Of a stretch of DNA of 64,000 nucleotides, positions 34,524-42,937 are shown in pieces (the first letter of the stretch is position 1; each line of letters starts with the position of its first letter). The notes beneath the pieces were generated by a model. That model made no database searches. It had not been told where the DNA came from and saw only the letters and a program-made list of their open reading frames with translations. The stretch lies in assembly GCA_964564675.1 (NCBI GenBank), contig CAZMBI010000002.1, forward strand, positions 124,001 to 188,000. The letters are read 5' to 3'. The position numbers and the translations under genes were made by a program. This stretch comes from CAZMBI01 sp964564675 (lineage in GTDB: Bacteria; Pseudomonadota; Alphaproteobacteria; Rickettsiales; UBA3002).

Positions 34524-35225
34524 CTACGCCGCCTCCGCTTGTTTACGGTGTTTGAGGGCGGCCTTGATGGCGCGGTTGAACTCTGCCACCGCGGTTTGCG
34601 GGCCCTGTTCGTGCTGCCAGACGGCGGTGATGGCGGCGATGAAGTCGGCGCCGGCGGTGACCACCGGGCCGCAATTATATGGTGTCATGCCGCCGATGGC
34701 CACGCAGGGCAATACGGTATATTCATACCACCAGCGCACCGTATCGAGGCTCGGCGTGCCGAACCGCGCCTGTTTTTCCGCTGATTTGGACTGGGTCGGG
34801 AAAAACGCGCCGAAGGCGATATAATCCACATCCTGCTCGCCGGCCTGCATCGCCAGATGCGAGGAATCATGGCAGGATACGCCGATCACTCCCTCGGGGC
34901 CCATGGTCTGGCGCGCGTTTTCAATGGGCCAGTGCTGCAGATCATCCTGCCCGAGATGCACGCCATCAGCACCGACTTCCACCGCGATATCCGGGCGATC
35001 GTTCATGATAAACGCCACGCCGCGCTCGCGGCACAGCGGCAACAGGCGACGCGACGCAGCGAACAGCTCGGCATCGGCCGTGTCTTTTAAGCGCAGCTGA
35101 AATGCGCCGACATCGCCGCCTGCAAGCGCCTGCTGCAACTGATCGGCAAACGCGTCCAATTCGATCGCTGGCGGCGATATAAGATATAAGCGGCAGGGGT
35201 GGACCATTTCCTGTTCTGACGACAT
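34524..35225 (-). CDS. thiE: Thiamine phosphate synthase
   Basis: 233 residues from ATG 35225. It joins HMP-PP and thiazole phosphate into thiamine phosphate. Motifs: GAFQLRLKDTADAELF, FIMNDRPDIAVEVGADGVHL, GQDDLQHWP, VIGVSCHDS, DYIAFGAFFPTQSK and CVAIGGMTPYN. The TIM-barrel phosphate-binding elements are present. The preceding in-frame stretch (to 35339) lacks family sequence. The gene lies between the aldolase and the unknown gene at 33789 and probably shares their transcript. Confidence 0.93.
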   Translation of the reverse strand: MSSEQEMVHPCRLYLISPPAIELDAFADQLQQALAGGDVGAFQLRLKDTADAELFAASRRLLPLCRERGVAFIMNDRPDIAVEVGADGVHLGQDDLQHWPIENARQTMGPEGVIGVSCHDSSHLAMQAGEQDVDYIAFGAFFPTQSKSAEKQARFGTPSLDTVRWWYEYTVLPCVAIGGMTPYNCGPVVTAGADFIAAITAVWQHEQGPQTAVAEFNRAIKAALKHRKQAEAA

Positions 35226-35352
35226 ATTTCCAAAATACAGACAATCCCACGGGTTGTAAACACGAAGGCACGAAAATACGAAGGCACTACAGCACGAAGG
35301 CGGGCGCAGGCGAAGCCATGGGCGCGCCTGGCCCTGCACCTGTCAATCCCGC

Positions 35353-36279
35353 TTATTTCGTGCGTTTATAAATGCCCACAATGTCGGCAAGCAGCGCGAG
35401 CGCCTCATCGCGCGGGCGCTGGAAGGTGTTACGCCCCATGATGCAGCCATCACCCCCGCCTTGTGCGATCTGGCGGCATTCTTCCACGACATCCGCCGCC
35501 GACTTGGCCGATCCGCCGGAGAAAATAACCAGGCGACGGCCATTGAAAGTAGCCTGCTTGACATGAGCGACACGCTCGGCCAGCGAGTCGCTAGCAATGG
35601 CTTGTTCCTCGTAGACTTTTTTAGCGTCGGCCTGCTCAAGATGGGCGGTCGGTGGTTTGACCTTGATGATGTGCGCGCCGAGCAGGGCGGCCATGTGCGC
35701 GGCATAGGTGCACACGTCAAAGGCGGTTTCCCCCTCTTTGCTCATGTTGCCACGCGGATAAGACCAGATGACCACCGCCAGCCCGTGGGCCTTGGCTTCC
35801 GCCGCCATCTCGCAGATTTCTTCCATCATGTCAAAGGCTTTGTCGGAACCGGGATAGATCGTAAAGCCAATGGCCGAGCATCCCAGCCGTAACGCATCAC
35901 GCACCGAACCGGTGATCGCCTGATTGGGGCCGTCTTTGTGCGATGCGAGGGAATTAGCGGAGTTCACCTTGAGAATGGTCGGAATGGCGCCGGCATAGGT
36001 GGCCGCCCCGGCCTCGATCATCCCCAGGGGCGCGGCGAAAGCATTCAATCCGGCGTCAATGGCCAGTTGAAAATGGTATTGCGGATCGTAGGCTTGCGGG
36101 TTTTTGGCGAAAGAGCGCGCGGGGCCATGTTCAAACCCCTGATCGACCGGCAGAATCAACATTTTGCCGGTGCCGCCCAGCTTGCCGTGCATCAACATGC
36201 GGGCAAGGTTGGCTTTGGTGCCGGGATTGTCGGATTCGTACCAGGACAGGATGGTTTTAACAGATTTGCTGAGTTTCAT
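35353..36279 (-). CDS. Class I fructose-bisphosphate aldolase (DhnA/FbaB type)
   Basis: 308 residues. Lys-based aldolase of the archaeal/bacterial FbaB type: GKMLILPVDQGFEHGPARSF, AIGFTIYPGSDKAFDMMEEI, VVIWSYPRGN, HIIKVKPPTAHLEQ with the Schiff-base Lys, and RRLVIFSGGSAKSAADVVEE with GGGDGCIMGRNTFQRP as phosphate site. Acts in glycolysis or gluconeogenesis. It starts the aldolase-thiE-efp group on the minus strand. Confidence 0.93.
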   Translation of the reverse strand: MKLSKSVKTILSWYESDNPGTKANLARMLMHGKLGGTGKMLILPVDQGFEHGPARSFAKNPQAYDPQYHFQLAIDAGLNAFAAPLGMIEAGAATYAGAIPTILKVNSANSLASHKDGPNQAITGSVRDALRLGCSAIGFTIYPGSDKAFDMMEEICEMAAEAKAHGLAVVIWSYPRGNMSKEGETAFDVCTYAAHMAALLGAHIIKVKPPTAHLEQADAKKVYEEQAIASDSLAERVAHVKQATFNGRRLVIFSGGSAKSAADVVEECRQIAQGGGDGCIMGRNTFQRPRDEALALLADIVGIYKRTK

Positions 36280-36487
36280 CGTAGACTCCCTTTCATTCCC
36301 AGTCGCCTGTCATGGGCATGATTTAGCCAATTCAGTCGTGCTTGTCACCCGTTTTTGCCGTTTAACGCAAGGAAAATGCGGCTAATCGTCACGCAATCTT
36401 CATACCGATCCCATGACTAGCGTGATACGATGGTAATAGTGAGCAATTTATTCGCGTCAATCGTAAAGTGGCGTGATGCGTTGAGAT

Positions 36488-37063
36488 ATGGACACAGATA
36501 AAACGCATAACAGGAGCGTGGAGACGACCGAAGAACAAGCCGCTACGGCCGGTCGCAAGGCGCAGGAATACCGATCGCTGGCGGCCGAGCCGTATCAGGG
36601 GCCGCGAGAGATTCCGGCAATGGCCGGGCGTGGGGCGCTGCTGGGTGGTATTGCCTACGTTATCGGCAAAAGCTTGGGCGATCTGGGTGATCGCCCCAGA
36701 GAATCCCTGGGCCGTTCCGGCCGGTCGAATTATGTCGGGCTGGCGGCGCGTTTCTGGGAGCTGGCATTTGTCACCGGGGCGGCAATTGTCGGCATGTATA
36801 GCGCTTCCAAAGAAGTGCGACGCGCCAAGTTGCAGCATCTGAAAATGCAGCGCGAATATACCTCGCTGGCGCATGAACATATGGCCACGCAGCAGACGCT
36901 GGAATCGGTGATTGAGAACAAAGAGCGCACGCAGATCAAAGCCCCGGAGGTGGCGGAGAAGGCGGAGGAGAGGGCACCGGATGCGCCGCAAACGGAAGTC
37001 TCCGCAAGCGAATTGCAGCATCACAAGGAGCCGCTGCAACACCCCCACCTGTTGCTGTCATAA
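36488..37063 (+). CDS. Unknown membrane/coiled-coil protein
   Basis: 191 residues. A Gly-rich hydrophobic segment (AGRGALLGGIAYVIGKSLGD), a second one (FWELAFVTGAAIVGMYSAS), then a charged coiled coil (KEVRRAKLQHLKMQREYTSL onward) and an acidic tail ending HPHLLLS. The Shine-Dalgarno is weak. No homologue recognised. It is the last gene before the repeat-rich gap and the portal gene. Confidence 0.6.
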   Translation: MDTDKTHNRSVETTEEQAATAGRKAQEYRSLAAEPYQGPREIPAMAGRGALLGGIAYVIGKSLGDLGDRPRESLGRSGRSNYVGLAARFWELAFVTGAAIVGMYSASKEVRRAKLQHLKMQREYTSLAHEHMATQQTLESVIENKERTQIKAPEVAEKAEERAPDAPQTEVSASELQHHKEPLQHPHLLLS

Positions 37064-37442
37064 ACCATGCACAGACTTTCAGTTGGTCCCTAGTAGTTGG
37101 TCCCTAGCTGATTCCGTTGTTCCCACAAAGTCGATAACCCGGTGCAATCAGACGCGTAGCTGGATGAAATTCCCGCTTTCGCGAAGATGATGAGCGAAAA
37201 GCCGACCGATGCAATGGCTGCATGCAAAAAAATGACATGTCGGTGAATTTTACCCCTTCCATGATGGCAATGTGTCAAGCATAGTATAAATATAGGATGA
37301 AAAAAGTGTGACAAGGCAGTAGCTGAAGCGATAATCGGTTGATCAATCGCCCGCCATGCCGCTACGCCGATCCTCTTAGCATCCGTTCATCCGCTTATCC
37401 CAATCATCGAAAGACTATTGCATAATTGCCTAAGCGTTGTGT
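37064..37442. other. Repeat-bearing gap before the portal gene
   Basis: No gene. It holds the tandem 13-mer AGTTGGTCCCTAG (37081-37093 and 37095-37107), a degenerate REP-like piece CCCGCTTTCGCG near 37172, and the 14-mer AATTTTACCCCTTC (37246-37259), which is the reverse complement of sequence inside the small ORF at 12178. Confidence 0.5.
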
Positions 37443-37547
37443 CTTCTCCCTTTGGGAGAAGGTTAGGATGAGGGTAAATGGTTGTAAAACAACCATACCT
37501 TTTCCGGGCTCTGCCCTCACCCCGACCCTCTCCCAGAGGGAGGGGGG
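37443..37547. repeat. Inverted-repeat element of the TLSQREG type
   Basis: TTCTCCCTTTGGGAGAAGG (from 37443, continuing to GAGGG) and its imperfect complement CCCTCACCCCGACCCTCTCC (from 37514, continuing to 37547) flank about 40 bp that contains a perfect hairpin ATGGTTGT-AAA-ACAACCAT (37478-37496). Arms match at roughly five of every six bases. Similar sequences translate as ALTPTLSQREG in many proteobacterial genomes. It lies 44 bp before the portal start, at the break between terminase and portal. Confidence 0.65.
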
Positions 37548-37590
37548 TTATGCGATAGTCTCATCGAATCATCAACGCAGGAGATTTCCC

Positions 37591-38802
37591 ATGCCTTCAT
37601 GGATCGCCCGGCTGCTCGGCGCGCCCGATGCTGCGCCGCAGCAAAATTCTGATGCATCGCAAAAACAAGACCCGTTTTTCGGCATCCCGTTCGATACCAG
37701 TTATGTCTATACACCGGGGCAGGCGGTGTGGATGCGGCGTGATTACAGCCGCTTCGCCAACGAGGCGTTCAGCCGCAACGTGATTGCCCACCGCGCGGTG
37801 GAAATGATCGCCTCAGCGGTTGCCAGTGTGCCGCTGAAACTGACGGAGCAGGGGCGCAGCAATATGCGCGAAGTGTTTAAACATCCGCTGCTGAATCTGT
37901 TGCAGGCGCCTAATCCGCGCCTGGACGGCATGGCGCTGACGCATACGGTGATGGCGTATAAACTGATTTCCGGCAATGCGTATGTGCATGCGGTCGGTCC
38001 CAAAGACGAAGCGCCGCTGGAGCTGCATTTGCTGCGGCCGGACCGGGTGCATATCATCGCCGGGGAAGGCGGCGTGCCGCGCGCTTATCAATACAAGGTC
38101 GGCCACAAGGCGGTGAATTACCCGGTGGACCGGCTGACGGGGCAATCGCGCGTGCTGCATCTGAAATGTTTTCACCCGCTGGATGACTGGTATGGCCTGT
38201 CGCCGGTGGAAGCGGCGGCCTATGCGATCGATCAGCATAACCAGGCCGGCGCCTGGAATCAGGCGCTGATGCAAAACGGCGCGCGGCCTTCGGGAGCGCT
38301 GGTGGTTAACCATAAGGAGCAGGGCGGACACCTGACCGAAGACCAGTATTATCGTATCAAGCAGCAGATCGATGCGCAGTTCGCCGGACCCGATAATGCG
38401 GGGCGGCCTATCCTGCTGGAAGGTGGGCTGGACTGGAAGGAAATGTCGCTGTCGCCCAAGGATATGGATTTTATCGAGGCCAAACATGCCAGCGCTCGCG
38501 AGATTGCGCTTGCTTTTGGCGTGCCACCGCAATTGCTGGGCATTCCGGGCGATAATACCTATAGCAACCTGGCCGAGGCGCGGCTGGCGCTGTGGGAGCA
38601 GACCGTGATGCCGATGGCGCGCGAATGGGCGGGCGCGCTGAATCGCTGGCTGGTGCCGATGTTTAACGGGAATCTCAGGCTGGTGCCCGATTATGAGGAT
38701 ATTCCGGCGCTCAGCCTGCGCCGCGAAGCGCTGTGGGAGCGCGTAAAAGACGCCGATTTCTTGAGTGCTGAGGAAAAACGCCGCCTGGTGGGGCTGGAGT
38801 GA
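37591..38802 (+). CDS. HK97-family phage portal protein (GTA gp3)
   Basis: 403 residues from ATG 37591, behind GCAGGAGA. The portal dodecamer forms the DNA gate of the capsid. Signatures: NVIAHRAVEMIASAVASVPL, HPLLNLLQAPNPRLDGMALT, LISGNAYVHAVG, HPLDDWYGLSPVEAAAYAID, the stem region GRPILLEGGLDWKEMSLSPK, and FGVPPQLLGIPGDNTYSNLA. Length is normal for RcGTA-type portals. The terminase that should precede it lies 18 kb upstream. A pentapeptide-like gene follows tail to tail after 5 bp. Confidence 0.96.
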   Translation: MPSWIARLLGAPDAAPQQNSDASQKQDPFFGIPFDTSYVYTPGQAVWMRRDYSRFANEAFSRNVIAHRAVEMIASAVASVPLKLTEQGRSNMREVFKHPLLNLLQAPNPRLDGMALTHTVMAYKLISGNAYVHAVGPKDEAPLELHLLRPDRVHIIAGEGGVPRAYQYKVGHKAVNYPVDRLTGQSRVLHLKCFHPLDDWYGLSPVEAAAYAIDQHNQAGAWNQALMQNGARPSGALVVNHKEQGGHLTEDQYYRIKQQIDAQFAGPDNAGRPILLEGGLDWKEMSLSPKDMDFIEAKHASAREIALAFGVPPQLLGIPGDNTYSNLAEARLALWEQTVMPMAREWAGALNRWLVPMFNGNLRLVPDYEDIPALSLRREALWERVKDADFLSAEEKRRLVGLE

Positions 38803-38807
38803 GGGAG

Positions 38808-39773
38808 TTATTTGTTTGGCCCCTTACCACGACCCGGTAGCTGCAGGTGAATAATCTCTGCCTTTCCTACTTGTGGCCGGGGCGGATTTCCCTCTTCTAG
38901 CTCTTCACCTGATTGCTTGCGCGCTTCCCCAAGCAAATCTTTTATCCTTGGAGTTACCGCATCAACAATATCCACGGTTGGGCCTAAGAGTTCACCCGGC
39001 GCCAGTTCGGTTGCTTCGAATGCCAGTATCGGGTCATTGACGCTGTTGCCGCCTTTTACCTGTAACTGTTCGAGCATTTCTTTGGGCAGCGTGCAATCAT
39101 TGAACGTGCAGTTGCGAAACTTTGCCTGATCCCATTCCTGTGCGCCCGTGAAATTGCAATGGTTGAATTCACACTTTTGGAATGTGGCCTGAGACAGGTT
39201 GGCGTTATGAAATTCACAGTTCGATAGGTAACAGTCAGTGAATTGAGCCCGCACGCAATCCACTTCGGAGAAATTGCATGCTTCAAATGCCGTCTTCTTC
39301 CACTGGCTTTTTTCCATTTCGCCGTTGGTAAAATCGGTATCGGAAAAAAAAGAATCGTGAATGTGAGCAAACGCGAATGAGGATTCCATCGCACTAATAT
39401 CATGCCAATGCTGATTGACAAGGCGGCTGGCAGCAAAATTGGCTAAAATGTCAAATTCCTGTAAGGGGATGGTATCCTCTTTAGGTTTAAAATACAGGTC
39501 AATCAGATCCAGCTTGTCCGCCGTGTCCTCATCCGAGCCGGGCTGGTGGTTGCGGATTATTGATTGTAGATCGCGCGGGGTTTTCGTTGCAGATTGTTGT
39601 TCTGTTTCCAGCTCAGGCAAACATTTCAGTTTTTTCTCTAATGCCTCGGCAACTGCGCTTTGAAACTCGCCATTCTTTGCCAACGAGCCAATACCGCCAT
39701 AGCGTGCTTCCAGCTGTCTGCGCACGAGTTTCCGCGGTGTGTTTTTATGCAGGGGTGTCGGTGAGTCTGCCAT
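38808..39773 (-). CDS. Pentapeptide-repeat-like protein between portal and protease
   Basis: 321 residues. Residues 130-225 hold A(D/N)LXX-like turns: SFFSDTDFTNGEME, AFEACNFSEVDCVRAQFTDC, YLSNCEFHNANLSQATFQKC and EFNHCNFTGAQ, with periodic Phe/Cys/Leu, giving a right-handed beta-helix. The head and tail are charged and disordered, ending PGRGKGPNK. Lower GC than the portal. A -10 TATAAT (39781-39786 on the minus strand) lies 7 bp before the ATG, so the mRNA may be leaderless. Such repeats mimic DNA or bind partners; the role here is unknown. Confidence 0.75.
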   Translation of the reverse strand: MADSPTPLHKNTPRKLVRRQLEARYGGIGSLAKNGEFQSAVAEALEKKLKCLPELETEQQSATKTPRDLQSIIRNHQPGSDEDTADKLDLIDLYFKPKEDTIPLQEFDILANFAASRLVNQHWHDISAMESSFAFAHIHDSFFSDTDFTNGEMEKSQWKKTAFEACNFSEVDCVRAQFTDCYLSNCEFHNANLSQATFQKCEFNHCNFTGAQEWDQAKFRNCTFNDCTLPKEMLEQLQVKGGNSVNDPILAFEATELAPGELLGPTVDIVDAVTPRIKDLLGEARKQSGEELEEGNPPRPQVGKAEIIHLQLPGRGKGPNK

Positions 39774-39846
39774 ATGATTTATTATACACGACGAGTATGA
39801 CGCTTTAGTGAAGCTTAATTATATTATCTGTCAAGAGGTTGTTGAT

Positions 39847-40428
39847 ATGTTGCCAGCATTTTATGAACGTAAGATTGCAACCACCATGCGCGAGCATAAG
39901 GCGCTTGACTGCCCGTTATGGCTGAAATCGCTTGATGTCGATGGCCGCTTTGCCGGCTATGCAAGCGTTTTCGGACTGGTTGATAACCAGCGCGATGTGG
40001 TGCTGCGCGGGGCGTTTCGTGATTCCATCCGCGAACGGCTCGGTGAGATCAAATTATTGTGGCAGCACAGCCCGGCCGAGCCGATCGGCTATTTCACGGT
40101 GATGTTCGAAGACGCGCAGGGGCTTTATGTCGAAGGCCAGCTGATGCTTGAGCTGGCCCGCGCGCGCGAGGCTTATTCGCTGCTTAAGCAGGGCGTGATT
40201 AAGGGCCTGTCGATAGGCTATTCACCGGTACGTTATCGCATGGATCCGGATCATGGAATCCGCCAGTTGCAGGTGGTGGATCTGTGGGAAGTCAGCCTGG
40301 TGACGTTTCCCGCCAATGCCGGCGCCGGGGTGACGGTGGTGAAGGGCAAGGCCGCGGCTCAGCCGGATGAGTGTCAGAGGCTTGATGCCGCAATTGCTCG
40401 GCTACAAGAACTGGCGGTCAGGCCATAG
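39847..40428 (+). CDS. HK97-family prohead protease (GTA gp4)
   Basis: 193 residues from ATG 39847. Serine protease that matures the capsid. Signatures: DGRFAGYASVFGLVDNQRDV, VVLRGAFRDSI, EIKLLWQHSPAEPIGYF with the catalytic His, GVIKGLSIGYSPVRYRMD with the catalytic Ser, and DLWEVSLVTFPANAGA. The ORF is intact. It follows the inverted pentapeptide gene and is itself met tail to tail by 40436-40966. Confidence 0.95.
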   Translation: MLPAFYERKIATTMREHKALDCPLWLKSLDVDGRFAGYASVFGLVDNQRDVVLRGAFRDSIRERLGEIKLLWQHSPAEPIGYFTVMFEDAQGLYVEGQLMLELARAREAYSLLKQGVIKGLSIGYSPVRYRMDPDHGIRQLQVVDLWEVSLVTFPANAGAGVTVVKGKAAAQPDECQRLDAAIARLQELAVRP

Positions 40429-40435
40429 CGCGGAA

Positions 40436-40966
40436 TTACTTCGCCTTATCGAGCGTAAAGGCCAGCTGCTCGACACTGAGATCGATCACATCGCCGGCGC
40501 CGGTGTGCGCGGTCATGTCGTAATGCAGGCGGCCGCTATGTTCCATGCGCCAGCTGCGGACGGTGTTGTGCGGCATGAGCTCTTCCAGCGCGGCAATGTA
40601 TTTTTGATGCTCGAGAATGTTATCGAGCGCTGTCTCGCGCAGATAGACCGCGTTACTGGCGCGTGAGACGTGCTTTTGCGCCTGGCGATGATGTTCATCG
40701 GAAATGCGGATGATGTCTTCAAACGCCTGTAACAGAAATTTCTCGTTTAAGTGACGGGCGCGCTGATCGCGCATCAACTGGATGGCGGCATTGAAAATGG
40801 TCTGCTGATAGGGCGGGTCGCTTGGAATGTTCAGCCCGTAAATATTTTGGTAGGCGCGGTTGAGAAGGTACCAGGTGCGTTCGCGCAGGCCATCAAAATC
40901 ATGCTCCTGATAAAATGACGGCGAGGAAGACGCCGCGGTAACGGGCGGTGTTGTTCGCTGATTCAT
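40436..40966 (-). CDS. Unknown helical protein between protease and capsid
   Basis: 176 residues from ATG 40966. Mostly helical: LRERTWYLLNRAYQNIYGLN, RHLNEKFLLQAFEDIIRISD, YLRETALDNILEHQKYIAAL, ending with a short basic-acidic tail. A Pro/Ser head lacks a signal. Upstream a perfect hairpin GGCACTG-TGTAT-CAGTGCC (40987-41005) lies in the leader. Its stop is 7 bp from the protease stop. Family unknown. Confidence 0.65.
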   Translation of the reverse strand: MNQRTTPPVTAASSSPSFYQEHDFDGLRERTWYLLNRAYQNIYGLNIPSDPPYQQTIFNAAIQLMRDQRARHLNEKFLLQAFEDIIRISDEHHRQAQKHVSRASNAVYLRETALDNILEHQKYIAALEELMPHNTVRSWRMEHSGRLHYDMTAHTGAGDVIDLSVEQLAFTLDKAK

Positions 40967-41249
40967 CGTATCCACTTGCCTTATCGGGCACTGTGTATCA
41001 GTGCCACGGTTTATCGTTGTTAGTTTTGAATAGAGTCTAAATTGCGTCACGTTGCAACCCTAAATTTTTCAGGTTTAAAGCCAGCACGTTGCGCAACCAA
41101 GACGTTAATTATTAATAATTTATTAAGAATTAGTAAATCATATCCCCCAAGGCCGTGCAAGCAAACTTTACCGCATTTTTCAGGGTGTGGTGCAGCAATT
41201 TTTATTTTTCAACTGTTTAATCTTAACCATCAGTAGAAAGGAATGTGAT

Positions 41250-42452
41250 ATGACAGTAAGTGAACTGACCGATCGCGTACACGCCATCGGCAATGCCTGG
41301 GAGCAGTTCAAACAGGTGAACGATGCCCGACTCGGTGATTTGGAGCGTAAAGGCCACGCCGATCCGCTTTATCTCGACCATTTAAACAAGATCAGCCAGA
41401 CCCTGGATAATCAGAAGTCACGGCTGGATCAGATTGAAACCGCGCAGGCGCGCCCGGGTGTGGAGCTGGCCGGTTCGCCGGTAACGGGAGAAGAAGCGGG
41501 GGAATATAAATCGGCTTTTGTCAACTATCTGCGCAAGGGGATGGATGCCGGGCTGGAAGAGTTCGCGACCAAGGCCTTGAGCGTGGGCACACCGGTTGAT
41601 GGCGGCTACCTCGTCACTCCGCAAATGTCCGAAGAGATCGTACGCATCATCAATGAACTCTCGCCGATGCGCGAGCTGGCGTCGGTGGAAAGGATTTCCA
41701 GCGACTCGCTCGATGTGATCGAGGATACGGAGCTGCCCGGCGCCAACTGGGTTGGGGAAACCGATGCCCGGACGGACACCACGACGCATCAGATCGATAA
41801 AAACAATATCGTGGCCTATGAGATGTATGCCATCCCCAAGGCAACCCAGAAGCTGATCGATGATTCGGCGGTGGATATCGAGTCATGGCTGGCGCTGAAA
41901 GTGGCGGAGAAATTCGCGGCACTGGAAGCAACCGCCTTTATCTCGGGCAACGGCACCAGCCAGCCAAAAGGGATCCTGACCTATACCGCCGGCACGGCGT
42001 TCGGTGAAATTGAACAGGTCAATTCCGGCACCGATGCGGTGGTCACGGCCGATGGGCTGATCCGGCTGTATTATGCGCTCAAGGATGAGTATGCGAAGAA
42101 TGCCACGTTTTTGATGAACCGCTCGGTAATTCAGGCAGTGCGCCTGCTCAAAGAGGGGACGACCAATCAATATCTGTGGCAACCGGGCCTGGCCTCGGGC
42201 ACGCCGGATACGCTGCTGGGCGTGCCGGTGAAAGCGGCCGTCGATATGCAAGCCGCCGCCAATAACTCGCTTTCGGTGGCGGTGGGCGATTTCCGCCGGG
42301 CCTATAAGATCGTGGATCGGGTGGGGATTCGCACGCTGCGCGATCCCTATACCGACAAACCGTATGTGAAGTTTTATACCACGCGGCGTGTGGGCGGTGA
42401 GGTCGTCAACACAGAAGCGATCAAACTATTGCGCCTGACAGACGGGGCGTAG
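41250..42452 (+). CDS. HK97-family major capsid protein (GTA gp5)
   Basis: 400 residues from ATG 41250 behind AAAGGA. An N-terminal delta-domain coiled coil (about residues 1-95, QFKQVNDARLGDLERKGHAD) precedes the HK97 fold: GTPVDGGYLVTPQMSEEIVR, LPGANWVGETDARTDTTTHQ, AFISGNGTSQPKGILTY, ATFLMNRSVIQAVRLLKEG, LLGVPVKAAVDM and VGDFRRAYKIVDRVGIRTLR. Length equals RcGTA gp5. The upstream 280 bp are AT-rich, including TTATTAATAATTTATTAAG-like runs that may hold an upstream-element promoter. A 12-bp hairpin follows the stop. Confidence 0.96.
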   Translation: MTVSELTDRVHAIGNAWEQFKQVNDARLGDLERKGHADPLYLDHLNKISQTLDNQKSRLDQIETAQARPGVELAGSPVTGEEAGEYKSAFVNYLRKGMDAGLEEFATKALSVGTPVDGGYLVTPQMSEEIVRIINELSPMRELASVERISSDSLDVIEDTELPGANWVGETDARTDTTTHQIDKNNIVAYEMYAIPKATQKLIDDSAVDIESWLALKVAEKFAALEATAFISGNGTSQPKGILTYTAGTAFGEIEQVNSGTDAVVTADGLIRLYYALKDEYAKNATFLMNRSVIQAVRLLKEGTTNQYLWQPGLASGTPDTLLGVPVKAAVDMQAAANNSLSVAVGDFRRAYKIVDRVGIRTLRDPYTDKPYVKFYTTRRVGGEVVNTEAIKLLRLTDGA

Positions 42453-42469
42453 GGGGCTCTGCTCGGCAT

Positions 42470-42497
42470 GGGGGCACAATCGGGTGATTGTGCCCCC
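42470..42497 (+). terminator. Strong hairpin after the capsid gene
   Basis: GGGGGCACAATC (42470-42481), loop GGGT, GATTGTGCCCCC (42486-42497): a perfect 12-bp stem 18 bp after the capsid stop. It is followed by GTTAGC, not a T-run, so it may be an mRNA-stabilising or factor-dependent end rather than a classic terminator. Confidence 0.6.
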
Positions 42498-42520
42498 GTT
42501 AGCTAAGCAGCCGGCGGTGC

Positions 42521-42549
42521 TTGACGGGGCGCAGATTAATTACTATTCT
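42521..42549 (+). promoter_or_regulatory. Promoter for 42578-42925
   Basis: TTGACG (42521-42526), 17 nt, TATTCT (42544-42549). The reading frame's earliest TTG is this -35 box, so the GTG at 42578 is the likely start. Confidence 0.5.
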
Positions 42550-42577
42550 GATACATGAATGTAAATATGGATGCTAC

Positions 42578-42925
42578 GTGACTGAACTCAGCCGTTCTGA
42601 AAAGCTTATAGCCGAGAAAACCGTTTGTATTCTGCTGGTGCGTGGCCAAAGTCCAGAAGGCGAGGGTATTTATGCCTATGTCGCCGTGCGGGCGGATAAG
42701 CTCGAAGCCTTCATGGAAGCTCAGAAAAGTGGCATGTTTTATCCCGAGGATTACGGTGTGATCGTCGAATCGGGTGTCGGCGAACCACCGCCGGAGGTGC
42801 GCGAGCGCATGGAAACCGAATACGGTTTTAATCATGAGGGCATGGTGGATATCCCCGATGCACAAAAAGCAGGGCAGTTGAGCACCGATATCGTCAAAAA
42901 CACCGCCGAGAATGAAGAAGAATAA
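42578..42925 (+). CDS. Small protein, paralogue of 16138-16416
   Basis: 115 residues from GTG 42578, which lies about 22 nt after the predicted transcription start. The centre AYVAVRADKLEAFMEAQKSG then YPEDYGVIVESGVGEPPPEV and METEYGFN aligns with 16138-16416. A 25-residue acidic tail (ending NTAENEEE) is extra. It sits right after the capsid and its hairpin. Not a known GTA gene. Function unknown; a second copy near the terminase ties the family to the particle genes. Confidence 0.7.
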   Translation: MTELSRSEKLIAEKTVCILLVRGQSPEGEGIYAYVAVRADKLEAFMEAQKSGMFYPEDYGVIVESGVGEPPPEVRERMETEYGFNHEGMVDIPDAQKAGQLSTDIVKNTAENEEE

Positions 42926-42937
42926 ACGCGCCTGGCT

